This document shows, in pieces, positions 27,612 to 38,926 of a stretch of DNA of 64,000 nt. Made by a program: the position numbers and the translations under genes. The DNA is from Albifimbria verrucaria. Its lineage: Eukaryota > Ascomycota > Sordariomycetes > Hypocreales > Stachybotryaceae. The notes below the pieces were generated by a model. The model saw only the letters and a list, made by a program, of their open reading frames with translations. It ran no database searches and was not told the DNA's origin. The stretch spans positions 5,270,001 to 5,334,000 of the forward strand of contig JAHREC010000009.1 of assembly GCA_020081605.1 (NCBI GenBank), read 5' to 3'. Each line of letters starts with the position of its first letter. The stretch's first letter is position 1.

Positions 27612-30600
27612 ATGGATGAACGGCCAACTCCAAGGGACAGCGATGTTCCCGGTGGATTTCCAGAGACACCGAGCGTCTATTCCACTGACGAAGTGGCTGC
27701 GGAACCGATAGATACTCGGCCGACTGCGTTTTCGACAAACCCTCATGCCCAATACCACTATGAACAACCTCTTGCGATAACCATACCCCCAGAGATGCAT
27801 AGTAATTCCATGCAACCAACGTCACCTGCCAGTAGTAGCACGCTCTCTGCTGGTGCTACAGCTGTGCCAGAGAGGCCTCATACCGCATCGAAGAATGCCC
27901 CGTCGAGCGGTTCCGACTCGTTTTTGGCATCAAGCGAGGAGGAAGATATCGACCACGCTCCCATTAAGCCTGCGCCATCTTCCAAGACTGACCGGCCACC
28001 TGGGCTTCGGAGAAAATCCACGATACAAACTGAAGATGATTTGTTCCGTGTACTGTCTAGTCGTCGGACTGGGAGCTCGCAGGGCGACCACAACAATGAT
28101 GAGTTTGAAGAGATCGATCGCCTCATGTCCCGAATGTTTGGACGTGCGAGGCAGGAACAGAGTGAAGAAGAAAAGACGCGGCATAGTGGTGTCATTTTTC
28201 GGAACCTGACTGTCAAAGGCGTTGGCTTAGGGGCCAGTTTACAGCCCACTGTCGGTGACATATTTCTCAACCCTTTGAGGACTGTTAAGAACCTGCTCAC
28301 AAAAGGTCCGAAAGCTGCTTCTGGAAAACCACCCGTCAGAGATCTTATCAGTAACTTTGATGGCTGTGTGCGACCAGGCGAACTTCTCCTGGTACTCGGT
28401 CGTCCAGGCTCCGGATGCTCTACCTTTCTCAAAACATTTTGTAACCAAATATCTGGATTCGAGGATGTTTTGGGCGATGTTCGCTATGGAGGTACAGATG
28501 CGAAGGAAATGGCCAAATATTTTCGTGGAGAGATTATCTACAACCCAGAGGATGATCTTCACTATGCAACACTGTCGGTACGAAGGACGCTGAAGTTTGC
28601 TCTACAAACCCGAACTCCGGGTAAAGAATCTCGGCTTGAGGGCGAAACTCGGAGTTCTTACATTAAAGAGTTCCTCAGAGTGGTCACCAAACTCTTTTGG
28701 ATCGAACACACCCTTGGCACCAAAGTTGGTAATGAATTCATCAGGGGCGTCTCTGGTGGTGAACGAAAGCGCGTCAGCATTGCTGAAGCTATGATCACCA
28801 GAGCATCAGTCCAGGGCTGGGACAACTCGAGTCGTGGTCTCGATGCTAGCACTGCACTCGAATATGTCCGGTCAATTCGTGCGATGACGAATATGGCGGA
28901 GGCATCTACTGCTGTTTCGCTCTACCAAGCGGGAGAATCTCTGTTTGGCCTCGTGGACAAAGTCCTGCTCATTGATGAAGGAAAATGCCTGTACTTTGGA
29001 CCAGCTGACGCTGCGAAGAAATACTTTATTGATCTGGGCTTTGAATGTCCTGAACGTTGGACAACGCCAGATTTCCTCACGTCTGTCACGGATGAGCATG
29101 AACGAAGCATTCGAAAGGGATGGGAGGAACGTATTCCGAGGTCGCCACAAGAATTTGCGGACGCCTATCGGAATAGCGAGGCTTACAAGAGAAACATCGC
29201 TGACATTGATGACTTCGAATCCAAGCTGGAGCAGCGAATGCAGGAACGTGCTGAGAATCAAAGCAAGAAAACTGAGAAAAAGAACTATACTGTTTCATTC
29301 CCTAAGCAGGTCATTGCTTGCACCAAGCGCCAGTTCCTCGTCATGATCGGTGACCGAGCCTCATTATTCGGTAAATGGGGCGGTCTCTTGTTCCAGGGAC
29401 TCATCGTTGGCAGTTTGTTTTACAACCTCCCACAAACAGCCAGCGGAGCCTTTCCTCGTGGCGGTACTCTCTTCTTCCTGTTGCTGTTCAACGCGTTGCT
29501 GGCACTTGCTGAGATGACTGCGGCATTCGAATCAAAACCCATCTTATTGAAGCATAAATCGTTTTCTTTTTATCGGCCCGCAGCATTTGCTATTGCACAG
29601 ACCGTCGTTGACGCACCATTGGTTCTAATACAGGTCGTGATCTTCAACACCATCATTTACTTCATGGCAAACTTGGCTCGGACGGCTTCGCAGTATTTCA
29701 TTGCGACTCTTATTCTGTGGCTCGTAACCATGACGACTTACGCATTTTTCCGTGTTATTTCGTCATTCTCACGAACAATTGATGATGCCACGCGCATCAC
29801 GGGTGTTGCAATCCAAATTCTCGTGGTTTATACCGGCTATCTAATTCCTCCGTCCTCTATGCATCCATGGTTTTCATGGCTTCGCTGGATCAATTGGATT
29901 CAATATGGATTCGAATGTTTGATGGCCAATGAATTCGCCTTTATGGATTTACAGTGTGACCCCCATACTTGGTCCCTGGATTGCCGGATGCTCAACCTCA
30001 GTACCAATCATGTGCTCTCCAGGGCAGTCAACCTGGGGAGACGTCTGTGGCTGGTTCCTCTTATATTCAGGAGGCATTCAGCTATAGCCGTTCTCATCTC
30101 TGGCGCAACATTGGGTTTCTCTGCGCCTTCTTCTTATTCTTCGTTTGTCTTACTGTACTTGGCATGGAGTTGATGAAGCCTAATGCTGGTGGAGGAGCTA
30201 TCACTGTCTTTAAGCGAGGCCAAGTTCCTAAGAAAGTCGAGGCATCAATCGAGACTGGTGGCAGGGAAAAGAAGCATGATGAAGAATCTGGCGGACCCAC
30301 GAGCCACTTGACTACTGATATGGCTATGCCTGATGGGGGCGATGAGAAACAAGAGAAGTCAGATCCTATGCAACAAGTGGCAAAGAATGAGACGGTTTTC
30401 ACCTTTCAAGACATCAATTACACAATTCCGTACGAAAAGGGCGAACGACGATTACTTCAGGACATTCAAGGCTATGTTCGGCCAGGTAAACTGACTGCAT
30501 TGATGGGTGCATCAGGTAAGGGTCCTTGCTTGACTTCTAAAGATAATTACTAATTGGACATAGGTGCCGGCAAGACAACTTTATTGAATGCGTTAGCTCA

Positions 30601-32372
30601 GAGATTGACGTTCGGAAAACTGGAGGGTAAATTCCTCGTTGACGGTAGGCCACTGCCAAAGTCCTTTCAGCGGGCTACTGGTTTTGCCGAACAGATGGAT
30701 GTCCACGAACCAACCGCAACCGTTCGAGAGGCACTCCAGTTCTCGGCAATTCTGCGCCAACCTCACGAAGTCTCGAAAGAAAGCAAGCTGGAGTACTGTG
30801 AAACCATCATTGACTTGCTTGAAATGCGAGATATTGCGGGAGCAACAATTGGAAAGATTGGTGAAGGCCTCAACCAGGAGCAGCGTAAGAGACTTACAAT
30901 CGGCGTGGAGCTAGCTGCAAAGCCCGAACTTCTCATGTTCCTGGATGAGCCCACGTCTGGCCTCGATTCTGGTGCTGCTTTCAACATTGTGCGATTCCTC
31001 CGCAAGCTGGCAGATGCCGGTCAAGCTGTCTTGTGTACCATTCATCAGCCATCTGCTGTGCTATTTGAACACTTTGATGAGCTAATTCTGCTTAAGTCCG
31101 GTGGAAGAATTGTCTATCATGGGCCGTTAGGCAAAGACAGTCAGGAGCTCCTCCACTACTTTGAATCCAATGGTGCCAAGTCTTGTCCTCCTGAGGCCAA
31201 CCCAGCCGAATACATGCTGGAAGCCATTGGTGCTGGAGATCCAAATTACAATGGACAGGACTGGGCTGATGTTTGGGCGGGTTCGGAGCAGCATGAAGCC
31301 CGTTCGAAGGAGATTGAAGAGATGATATCGAACCGACAAAACGTCGAGCCGTCCAAGGGGCTCAAAGATGACCGCGAATATGCAGCACCGCTATCGAAGC
31401 AGACTCTGACTGTTGTGAAGCGTACTTTTGTGGCTTATTGGCGTACGCCCAACTACATTGTTGGAAAGTTCATGCTACATATCCTTACTGGTCTTTTCAA
31501 CTGTTTCACATTTTGGAAGCTCGGATACACAACCATTGACTACCAGAACCGTCTCTTCTCTGTCTTTATGACGCTCACGATCTGTCCTCCTCTGATTCAA
31601 CAACTGCAACCCGTCTTTCTCAATTCTCGCAACATATTCCAGTCACGCGAAAACAACTCTAAAATTTATTCGTGGTTTGCCTGGACGACTGCTGCTGTCA
31701 TTGTCGAAATCCCTTATGCCATTGTAGCAGGAGGCGTATACTTTGCTTGTTGGTTTATTGGCATCTTCGGTACAAGGGTCTCAAGCTTCACTTCAGGATT
31801 TAGCTTCTTGCTCATGCTGTTGTTCGAGCTCTACTACGTCAGCTTTGGTCAAGCTTATCGCGGCCTTTGCACCTAACGAACTACTTGCATCCCTGCTTGT
31901 TCCGATTTTCTTCTTGTTTGTTGTTAGTTTCTGTGGTGTCGTTGTTCCACCCCAACAATTGCCGACCTTTTGGAGGAGCTGGATGTACTGGCTCTCGCCA
32001 TTCCACTACCTTCTGGAAGGCTTTCTGGGAGCAGTCATTCACGACCAACCTGTTGAGTGTTCTACAGACGAGTTTGCGAGGTTCAGCCCTCCACCTGGCC
32101 AATCTTGTCAAGAGTATGTAGGACCATACATCGAACAAGCGGGTGGTTATGTAAGAAACGGCTCCGACGGCTTGTGCGAATTCTGCCAATACGCCACAGG
32201 AGATGAATTTGGCAGAGGTTTCAGTGTATACTACAGCCACATTTGGAGGAACTTTGGCATATTCTGTGGTTTTATTGTTTTCAATTACTTTGTTGTGTAT
32301 CTCGCAACATGGTGGAGATTCAAGGGCAAGAACCCTTTGAAAGCTGTCGCAAAGTTGAGGAAGAAGGCTTAA
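27612..32372 (+). CDS. full-size PDR-type (ABCG) multidrug transporter
   Basis: Plasma-membrane efflux pump of the fungal pleiotropic drug resistance family, layout NBD1-TMD1-NBD2-TMD2. Exons 27612-30515 and 30564-32372 with a 48-nt intron that splits the second Walker A; 1570 aa after two one-base corrections. NBD1 has the degenerate Walker A GRPGSGCSTF typical of PDR pumps (Lys replaced by Cys), signature VSGGERKRVSIAEA and a divergent Walker B. NBD2 has canonical GASGAGKTTLLN, the divergent signature LNQEQRKRLTIG and Walker B LLMFLDEPTSGLD. Membrane spans and PDR-specific motifs (YTGYLIPP, WLRWINWIQYGFE, APNELLASLLVP) follow each NBD. Frame breaks: a C run one short near 29964 and, unusually, one extra T near 31857. 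I start at 27612 (MDERPTPRDSD); an in-frame ATG at 27531 is possible. The gene is convergent with the AtuA-family gene, 166 bp apart. Confidence 0.93.
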
Positions 32373-32538
32373 ACTTGAATAATAACTAGAATTGACGTTG
32401 TTCTATGAGCTATTCAGATGAGCTTGCCTTTTTTCCCTAGAAGGATTGAGAGTCGAGATGTGAGGTCTGTTAATGTGCGGAGTATGTAATAATAAACATT
32501 CATTATGTCGAAATTCCAAGTCTCTTGGATTGCAAAAC

Positions 32539-34738
32539 TTATACCTGTTTGGTTGATTTGTCCTCTTCGTCAAATAGAATTCTTGATAGAACGGATCCTG
32601 GTAGCTGAAGTGCTGCAATAGCAGTGTGTTGCTGTGACCCATGTACATCACTTTCCATGAACCCTCCAGCCGCAACCCTTCTTCCTGCTCTCATTCTCGG
32701 GATTGTAACCTTGAACGCAAGAGCCGGATCAAATGAACCTATCCACAAAATATCATGCAGTTCAATTCCGAGGCATTGACTGATGTTCTCGGCTGACCAC
32801 AACCCAGATTCTTTCACTGCTTTGTAGTGCAATTCAGAAGCGAAAATAGCATCAATGGTGATTTCGAATGGTCCTGCATTCTTAGAGCGCAGGACACGTG
32901 AAAGATCTGACAATGTTTGAGGCTGGTTGTGTATCGTCCATTTAGGCTGTGGTGGCATGTTCGATTCAACAGACTGCTTGGAAGAGGTAACAACTTCCTT
33001 CGGCATTTCTCCCAAATCGACGGAGGAGGTATCAGGCTTCTTCTCTTTAAGGAACCATTGCCAATCATCTTGACCTTTGAGCGAACGATTCTCGTCTTCT
33101 GGTCGCTATCGTCGACGAAATTGCTGCGATATAACCTCTCCTCGCCCGCATCCAGCTCCATAAGGTGATATATAGAGAACTGTGCACATTGGCCCAATTC
33201 AATCTCCATCAACCCACCAATGCCGAATGCAAAATTTCCTGACGTTGCCTTCTGGCCCGGATACGGGCCGTGCTGTATTAAGGTCAACTACCGCACTACT
33301 GGCAAATGCGTGAGAAACTGAACTAACAATCATGGCTATTCTAGCCTTAGACGCAATACTCGTTGCCAGCTGTTGGGTAGGAGCGAGAGATTCGGCGACG
33401 ATGAAGAGTTCACTTGAATTTTGTGGTGTATTTTGCCTGTTTCCATGAACATGAAAGTCGAGTTCCCAATTTTCCGTTATTTCCGCATGTTGCGCAGCAA
33501 CATATTTCCTAACGCCGCCCAGGAGAGCATCAATCTGAGTTGTCAAAATAGCTTCGGCTCTTGTCAGACAGCACTATAACAAAAACCACCATCTTTCTGT
33601 GAACTCACAATCTTTAACAAATCCCATAAACATAGAACGGTAACCAACCAATCGTGCCGCCTCCAGTTTGAACTGATACGGCAGCCCACTCTGTTTGGAG
33701 GATCGAAACTTGGCTCCTCTGACTCTAACCGTCCGTCCATCACCCCGCTGCTCATATTTGCAATCTTGCAGGTGTAAAGCGCCCCGGGACCGCGGAGTAT
33801 ATCTGGTTGAGTATTTTCGTAGAGAGTATGGGCAGCTACCGATAATGGTGTGCACCGGGATGAAGGACTCAGTGGTCTCACATCAAATTCCCCATTGACG
33901 AATATGGTCGAAACGGCGCCATGGGACTTTGGTGTTGAGCATTGACCTCCACACTCCATTATCTTGCCCATATGTAAGAAGCCTCCAATTCGTTCGTGAA
34001 CCTCTGCAGAGGTAATATTTGGGAACTGCCGCTTAAGCTGAAAGATACAGTATCCCACATATGGTGATGGATCATACGCTCTACCACCAATGATGATATC
34101 AAAATCTGGGTCAGCCTCCATAGCGTCAGAAAAGGCCTCGGGTCCCATCTGAGCAACAATGCGAGTAGATGACTGAATGTCCTCGTCGGTCAGAGGAGGC
34201 ACGCACGCACCACATCCCGTGATGCGACCAGCTCTTAGCCGCTCAGTAACGGTGTCTTTGCTTACGTCCGAAAGAATGGATATTACCTTAAAACGGTAAT
34301 GCCTAGATACTGCAGATTAGAAGGCCCATGTACTTGTCTTATCTGCATCATAGAATTCTCTCACTCGTTCTGCTTCTGTGACGTGATCTCTGTCATAATA
34401 TCTTCCATGACACTCACGTGCTCACCTGTGCCATCGCCGCCAGCTGATCCAATGATTAGAGGGGTTTGGAAAGTATCGGCGAGATGTAATAGCTTGGTAA
34501 GATCGGTGACATATGCCGAACGCGGGCAGGTCATAGAGCCCAGAGCAAGCTTTGCGGGTCCACTATCAGTCGATCCAGAGTCGAGTATTATGGCAGTTGC
34601 AACGCCAGTTTGACTTAATTCAGCCAACGCTTTGGATGTTTCAGCCTCATTGAAGCCATACCCAAGCATTCCCACAGGGGTGACAACATGGCACAGAGCC
34701 ATGGACGCTTTGTCGCTCGTGCACTCGGCAGAATCCAT
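32539..34738 (-). CDS. AtuA (acyclic terpene utilisation A) / DUF1446 family protein
   Basis: Fungal member of the AtuA family, named for a bacterial gene needed for growth on citronellol and geraniol; the reaction is not established. Exons 34738-34365, 34302-33609, 33557-33328 and 33272-32539 (introns 34303-34364, 33558-33608, 33273-33327) give 677 aa. Family stretches in order: DSGSTDSGPAKLALG and IIGSAGGDGTG in the N-terminal half, PPLTDEDI, DIIIGGRAYDPSPYVGY, GKIMECGGQC, DGRTVRVRGAKF, FKLEAARLVGYRSMFMGF, then HGPYPGQKATSGNFAFGIGG and a C-terminal AtuA-like part. Two G runs are one base short, near 33784 and 33080. No signal peptide, so intracellular. The gene sits tail-to-tail with the PDR pump and head-to-head with an MFS carrier, which suggests but does not prove a shared uptake/catabolism/export role. 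Confidence 0.82.
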
Positions 34739-35483
34739 AGCTCTATCGTTGCAGAATATAATAGATAATAACTATTAACTTGCCGAAATCGAAGATTTAG
34801 TCGCGAAACCACGTGCAGATAGATGAAAAGGAGCCTGTACAGCTATTTCTTATGCTCTTGTAGTAGCGCTTACGACGTTTTTAACAAGCATCACTAGCAT
34901 AGCCTCTCCTATCTTTCAACGGCATCAAAGGCCCGCCGGAGTTCAGCGCTATTTTCCGCTCCCGTTCGTGACAGTTTCGCGCTGCCGCACATTTTGAATA
35001 TGGGGTTCTAAGAAGCCAACTGTCCCGGCACCGGTTTAACATTTCACATGGGTTGGGGGAGGCTTGGCAACTAACTTTTGTATGCTTGTGCGTAATCGTA
35101 GCCCATCCTGGCGGATTTTGCCGCCACGGGCTCACACGTCACTTTATGGCATGTGCAATGAAGAACTCCATGGTTTTAGAAATAGTCTCGAAGATTCCCA
35201 TCCCATTTTCAGAAATCCTGGTACCCTACCAGGAACATACTGACCAGCATTTTCTGTAGTTATTATGGTAGTGCTTCAGGCCTGGCTAACTGCAGTCTTT
35301 TTGATAATTCTACGTTGAATCTCCGCACGTTTCATTAAATCCTGACGCTGTCAAAGGAATGACATTTTCTAATCCTTCCCTCCTTCGAGTGCCTCCCATC
35401 CCTTCATGAATCCAAAAAGGCCAAGGCTTTGACGATCCCTGGGAAGTCCGGGCCTAGCCTGGACTAATGCATAGTTTATGCAG

Positions 35484-35608
35484 GGAGTTGCGATTATACT
35501 TTGGGGCGGCACCCAGATACCGATTTACTTTGCACTAGAATCCCTGTACTTCGTCGTTGTTGAGGAGTTGGGCTATAATTACCATGTCGAGACTTTCCTT
35601 GGCTTGGT
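35484..35608 (+). pseudogene. exon-like coding remnant of unknown origin
   Basis: Bounded by an acceptor-like GACTAAT...TATGCAG and a donor-like GTAATT. Between them lies an open stretch of about 41 codons with coding-like composition (GGTQIPIYFALES, then EELGYNYHVETFLGL). Flanking sequence has stops in all joinable frames, so no whole gene can be built. It may be a leftover exon of a membrane protein gene, or chance. Confidence 0.22.
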
Positions 35609-35712
35609 AATTACTCGCTTCTTGTAACGCCACTTCACACTACGGTCATGTGCGGTGGTAGTGTCCCAGGGTTCTTGTCAGGGGCATTAAAGACCATTCC
35701 ACGTGAGCGGAG

Positions 35713-35718
35713 TATAAG
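35713..35718 (+). promoter_or_regulatory. probable TATA box of the MFS gene
   Basis: TATAAG in AGTATAAGAGA, 84-89 nt upstream of the MFS ATG at 35802. Confidence 0.45.
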
Positions 35719-35801
35719 AGAAATAATAAGCATTGTTCCTTGCTTAATGCCATGACTATTGTCGCTTGTGGCAGCTTCAGGTGTTTACAATTCTCTAAGC
35801 A

Positions 35802-37462
35802 ATGGATAACCTTCCTCAGTCGAATACCGCGAATTGTTCCAGCCAGTCTAAAAACGAGCAAGCATCACAAGGAGTGGTGTTGGTGACGAATGAACTTTCC
35901 AACAAAGAGAATGCATTCACTACGTCGAACATACAGCGGGCTGGGTCTGTTCACTCAGCAGACATGGATGACCATGGCAGCATACGCTTGGGGCTCGCAA
36001 TACGGCGATATCCTAAAATTACCGTGTACTACCTATTGCTTACAACGGTCGTCATCGGCATGGGCTTAGACTTAGTAATTGTGGGCGCCATCACGGGCGT
36101 TGAAGCATTTCAGCGCGATTATGGTCAGCTATTCAAAAGAAACCTCATCATTCCTGCCCATTGGTTGGCGCTCTGGGTTGCATCTACTCCCGGCGGCATG
36201 ATCTTTGGTAACCTTTTCGGAGGCTTTTTCCAAGACCGTGTTGGTCGGAGGCTGAGCCTTATGGCTGGCAGTTTGCTGTCAGGCATTGGCGTTGCAATCA
36301 TCTTCTTTTCTTACCTTCCCGCCAATATCGATGGCATGAGAGTCATGTTCTTGATAGGGAAAGTTGTCCAAGGCTTCTCCATCGGCGTTCTCAAGGTCAC
36401 AGCTATGACATACATCTCAGAAACAGCCCCTGTTGCTCTAAGAGGTTCGGCATTGGCTCTGTTTCCAGCAGGAAACCTTTTAGGACAATTGATTGGCTCG
36501 ATTGTCATTTATCTCATTAACGAAATGGAACACAGATCCGGGTACCTCATTGCGTTTGGTATCCAATGGATTTTAGCGGTCGCGCCTTTCATCCTATCAT
36601 GCGTAATACCTGAGAGTCCCAGTTTTCTCTTAGCTCGAGGGCTCGAGGAGAAGGCTATAAAAGCGGCAGAGAGGCTGTTTTCACCTCGCAGTGATCATTT
36701 TGAGGTGGTCAAACAGTTGCGGTTGAGCTTGACCGAAGAACAAGCCATCACAGCGGGTGCTAGTTATATGAGCTGTTTTAAGACAACCAACCGCCGGCGA
36801 ACATGGCTTGTTATCATGGCTAGCCTCTATCCCGCCATGTTCGGGTTGGACTTGTTGTCCAAGGCGAGCTATTTCCTCCAAATGGTCGGAATGTCCTCCA
36901 CCCTTAGCCTTATTATGCTTATTGCTGGTATCGTTGCAGGTCTCATAGCCAACCTACTGGGTATATGGGTTATGTCACGAGCCGGAAGAAGAAGCCTGAC
37001 GCTTGTTACCCTTTCCATCTCTGCTATTCTTTGGATGGCAATGGGCATTGCAGGCTTGTGGAGAGGACAAACAGTCTATTATTTCAGCACTGCCATGATG
37101 ATCACCGTTATTGTCGTGTGCGGAGTTGGCGTCTGGCCTGCATCGTATGCCATAATAGGGAGACAAGCTCACTTCAATTACGGGCCAAAACCCAGGCTAT
37201 CGGAGGTATGGTGCAACAAGCCATGTCGGTCATAATGAGCTTTGTTCTTGCGTACATTTATAACCCTGATGCAGGCAACCTGGGTGCGAAAACAGGGTTC
37301 GTCTTTTGTGGTACCTGCATTCTTGGCGTCACACTCACTTGGTATTTGTTGCCGGAATTAAAAGGCAGAAGCGCTTTAGACATTGATCACATTTTCAGCA
37401 TGGGTTTGCCTGCGAGGAAGTTCAAGAGCTGGAACATGAACGAAGCGTCTTCAAATGCATAG
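35802..37462 (+). CDS. MFS transporter, sugar porter type, one frame break
   Basis: Proton-coupled carrier of the sugar porter branch, predicted 12 membrane spans in the plasma membrane. Intronless, 553 aa. A polar 60-70 residue N-terminal tail precedes the first span. Sugar-porter marks: QDRVGRR after span 2, PESPSFLL after span 6, SRAGRR after span 8 and GETSSLQLRAKTQAIGG near span 10, the motif that marks the alpha-glucoside/maltose-permease-like fungal subgroup. The frame breaks just before that motif (near 37160), where a G run is one base short; the tail then continues to 37462. The substrate cannot be read from sequence. It is divergent from the AtuA-family gene and could share its promoter region. 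Confidence 0.88.
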
Positions 37463-38926
37463 ACGCGAGGCTTTGTAAAAATGAACACATTGATACTCCG
37501 TAGAAACCCTCTTGGATTATTGGCAGGGTTCGAGAATGAAATGATTCATCATATAATGACATTGGCCTCATAGATCAATGCCGAGTCTCAAACGATACCC
37601 TGACACTTCAAAAGAAATCATTGCCTTGATATATTAATCTAAGCCAAGAAGGATTATGTTTAATTCCCTGTCGCAACATCATCAGCTGACGGAACCTCCA
37701 GGTCCGAATGGATGAGGGCCTCTCCGAGACATGAGTGTTCTCGAAGGAGGTAACGCCGGAGTCCAGAGGTATGACATGCATAAGCCCAGCAAATGGCATA
37801 ATGCTGCGTCTACCTGTCACCACGCTTCGGTCTCAGCTTTACCTCAGGGTCCCTGCCACCCGCTACGATTCGGGGCTGACATGGTGAGCACCCGCCTTAC
37901 TATGTACAAATGAAGATCACCCCTGTCAAAGAACAATCCACCTTGGTTACTCCTCCGCTTGAAGTCATTCTTCCTTGACTTTTGGGTGGAATTAAACCTC
38001 GGTTTCCAGAGCCAATTAAGAGACATAATGCCAGTTCGTAAAAGACTTGCGATTTCATTTTCGAGAAAGGAAGATAGAATGAATCTATGACTGTTGAAGG
38101 CGGTTGTAAGGCGATGTGATAGCCAAATGCGGCTGACCACATCGTCTTTTCTCAAAGCCATTTGCCAAGTCTTACTGCATCAATCGATCCGACGCCGAAT
38201 TCTATTCAGTTATACGGCTTATCATTTGCCGGCCATAGCTTGTAGGTATGCATAAACTTACCGCGCTACTTCCGAGGCTACTGAGTCCCGGGGTGGCAAA
38301 CATCACGCCGTGGTCCGAGTCTCGTGCATCGGCATTACTCAAACAATGAGACGGAGATGCACGTGGCGCTGGTTCAACGAAACATTTCTATTCCATAGCG
38401 CCACAATGTAAGTAAGCATGGTGATGTTTCTGCAGTATTTCCCGTACGGTACTGGGTGTTCCTAAGAATCGCAGGCACTGGTCCATGCAGAAACGATCGT
38501 TCCGCACACACGCTTGGCACAGCAGCACCACGATTCAAACGTGGCGGTATCTGACGCCGTCTCGGGAAGATTTCCAGCTTCCGGCTAACAAGATTCAATC
38601 CATCAGTAGATTTGGCTGATTATGGGCAGTTTCTCGAACGGCTGAGCCGCATACGCCTCAAAACCACTTCCCACTCCCGAGCGGATCCGGTGCGGCACAG
38701 TACTGTCAAGAGACGTGCCTCACAATGGCAGCTATCACGAAGATGTCAAAGACTCACAATGCTTACGTCGGCGTCAGGGCGAGAGAAAGAGAGGAAAAAT
38801 ACAAAAGGGCGTGGCTTCCATTGTGATATTGGTTGTCTCAATCTACAAGCGCACACACAAGTCGGTGAACAATCCAAAGGCGCACATCATCAATTTCTCA
38901 GTCATCAATAATATCATCTATGCAAG
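37463..38926. other. intergenic region, no gene seen
   Basis: About 1.46 kb between the MFS gene and the BBE-type oxidase. Open frames up to 107 codons lack motifs. The final 100 bases are the leader and promoter of the oxidase gene. Confidence 0.5.

Larger units (their letters stand above)
34739..35801. other. divergent promoter region between AtuA and MFS genes
   Basis: About 1.06 kb between two divergent start codons. A plausible TATA element serves the MFS gene, and one exon-like segment (about 35484-35608) is described separately. Nothing else recognised. Confidence 0.55.
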
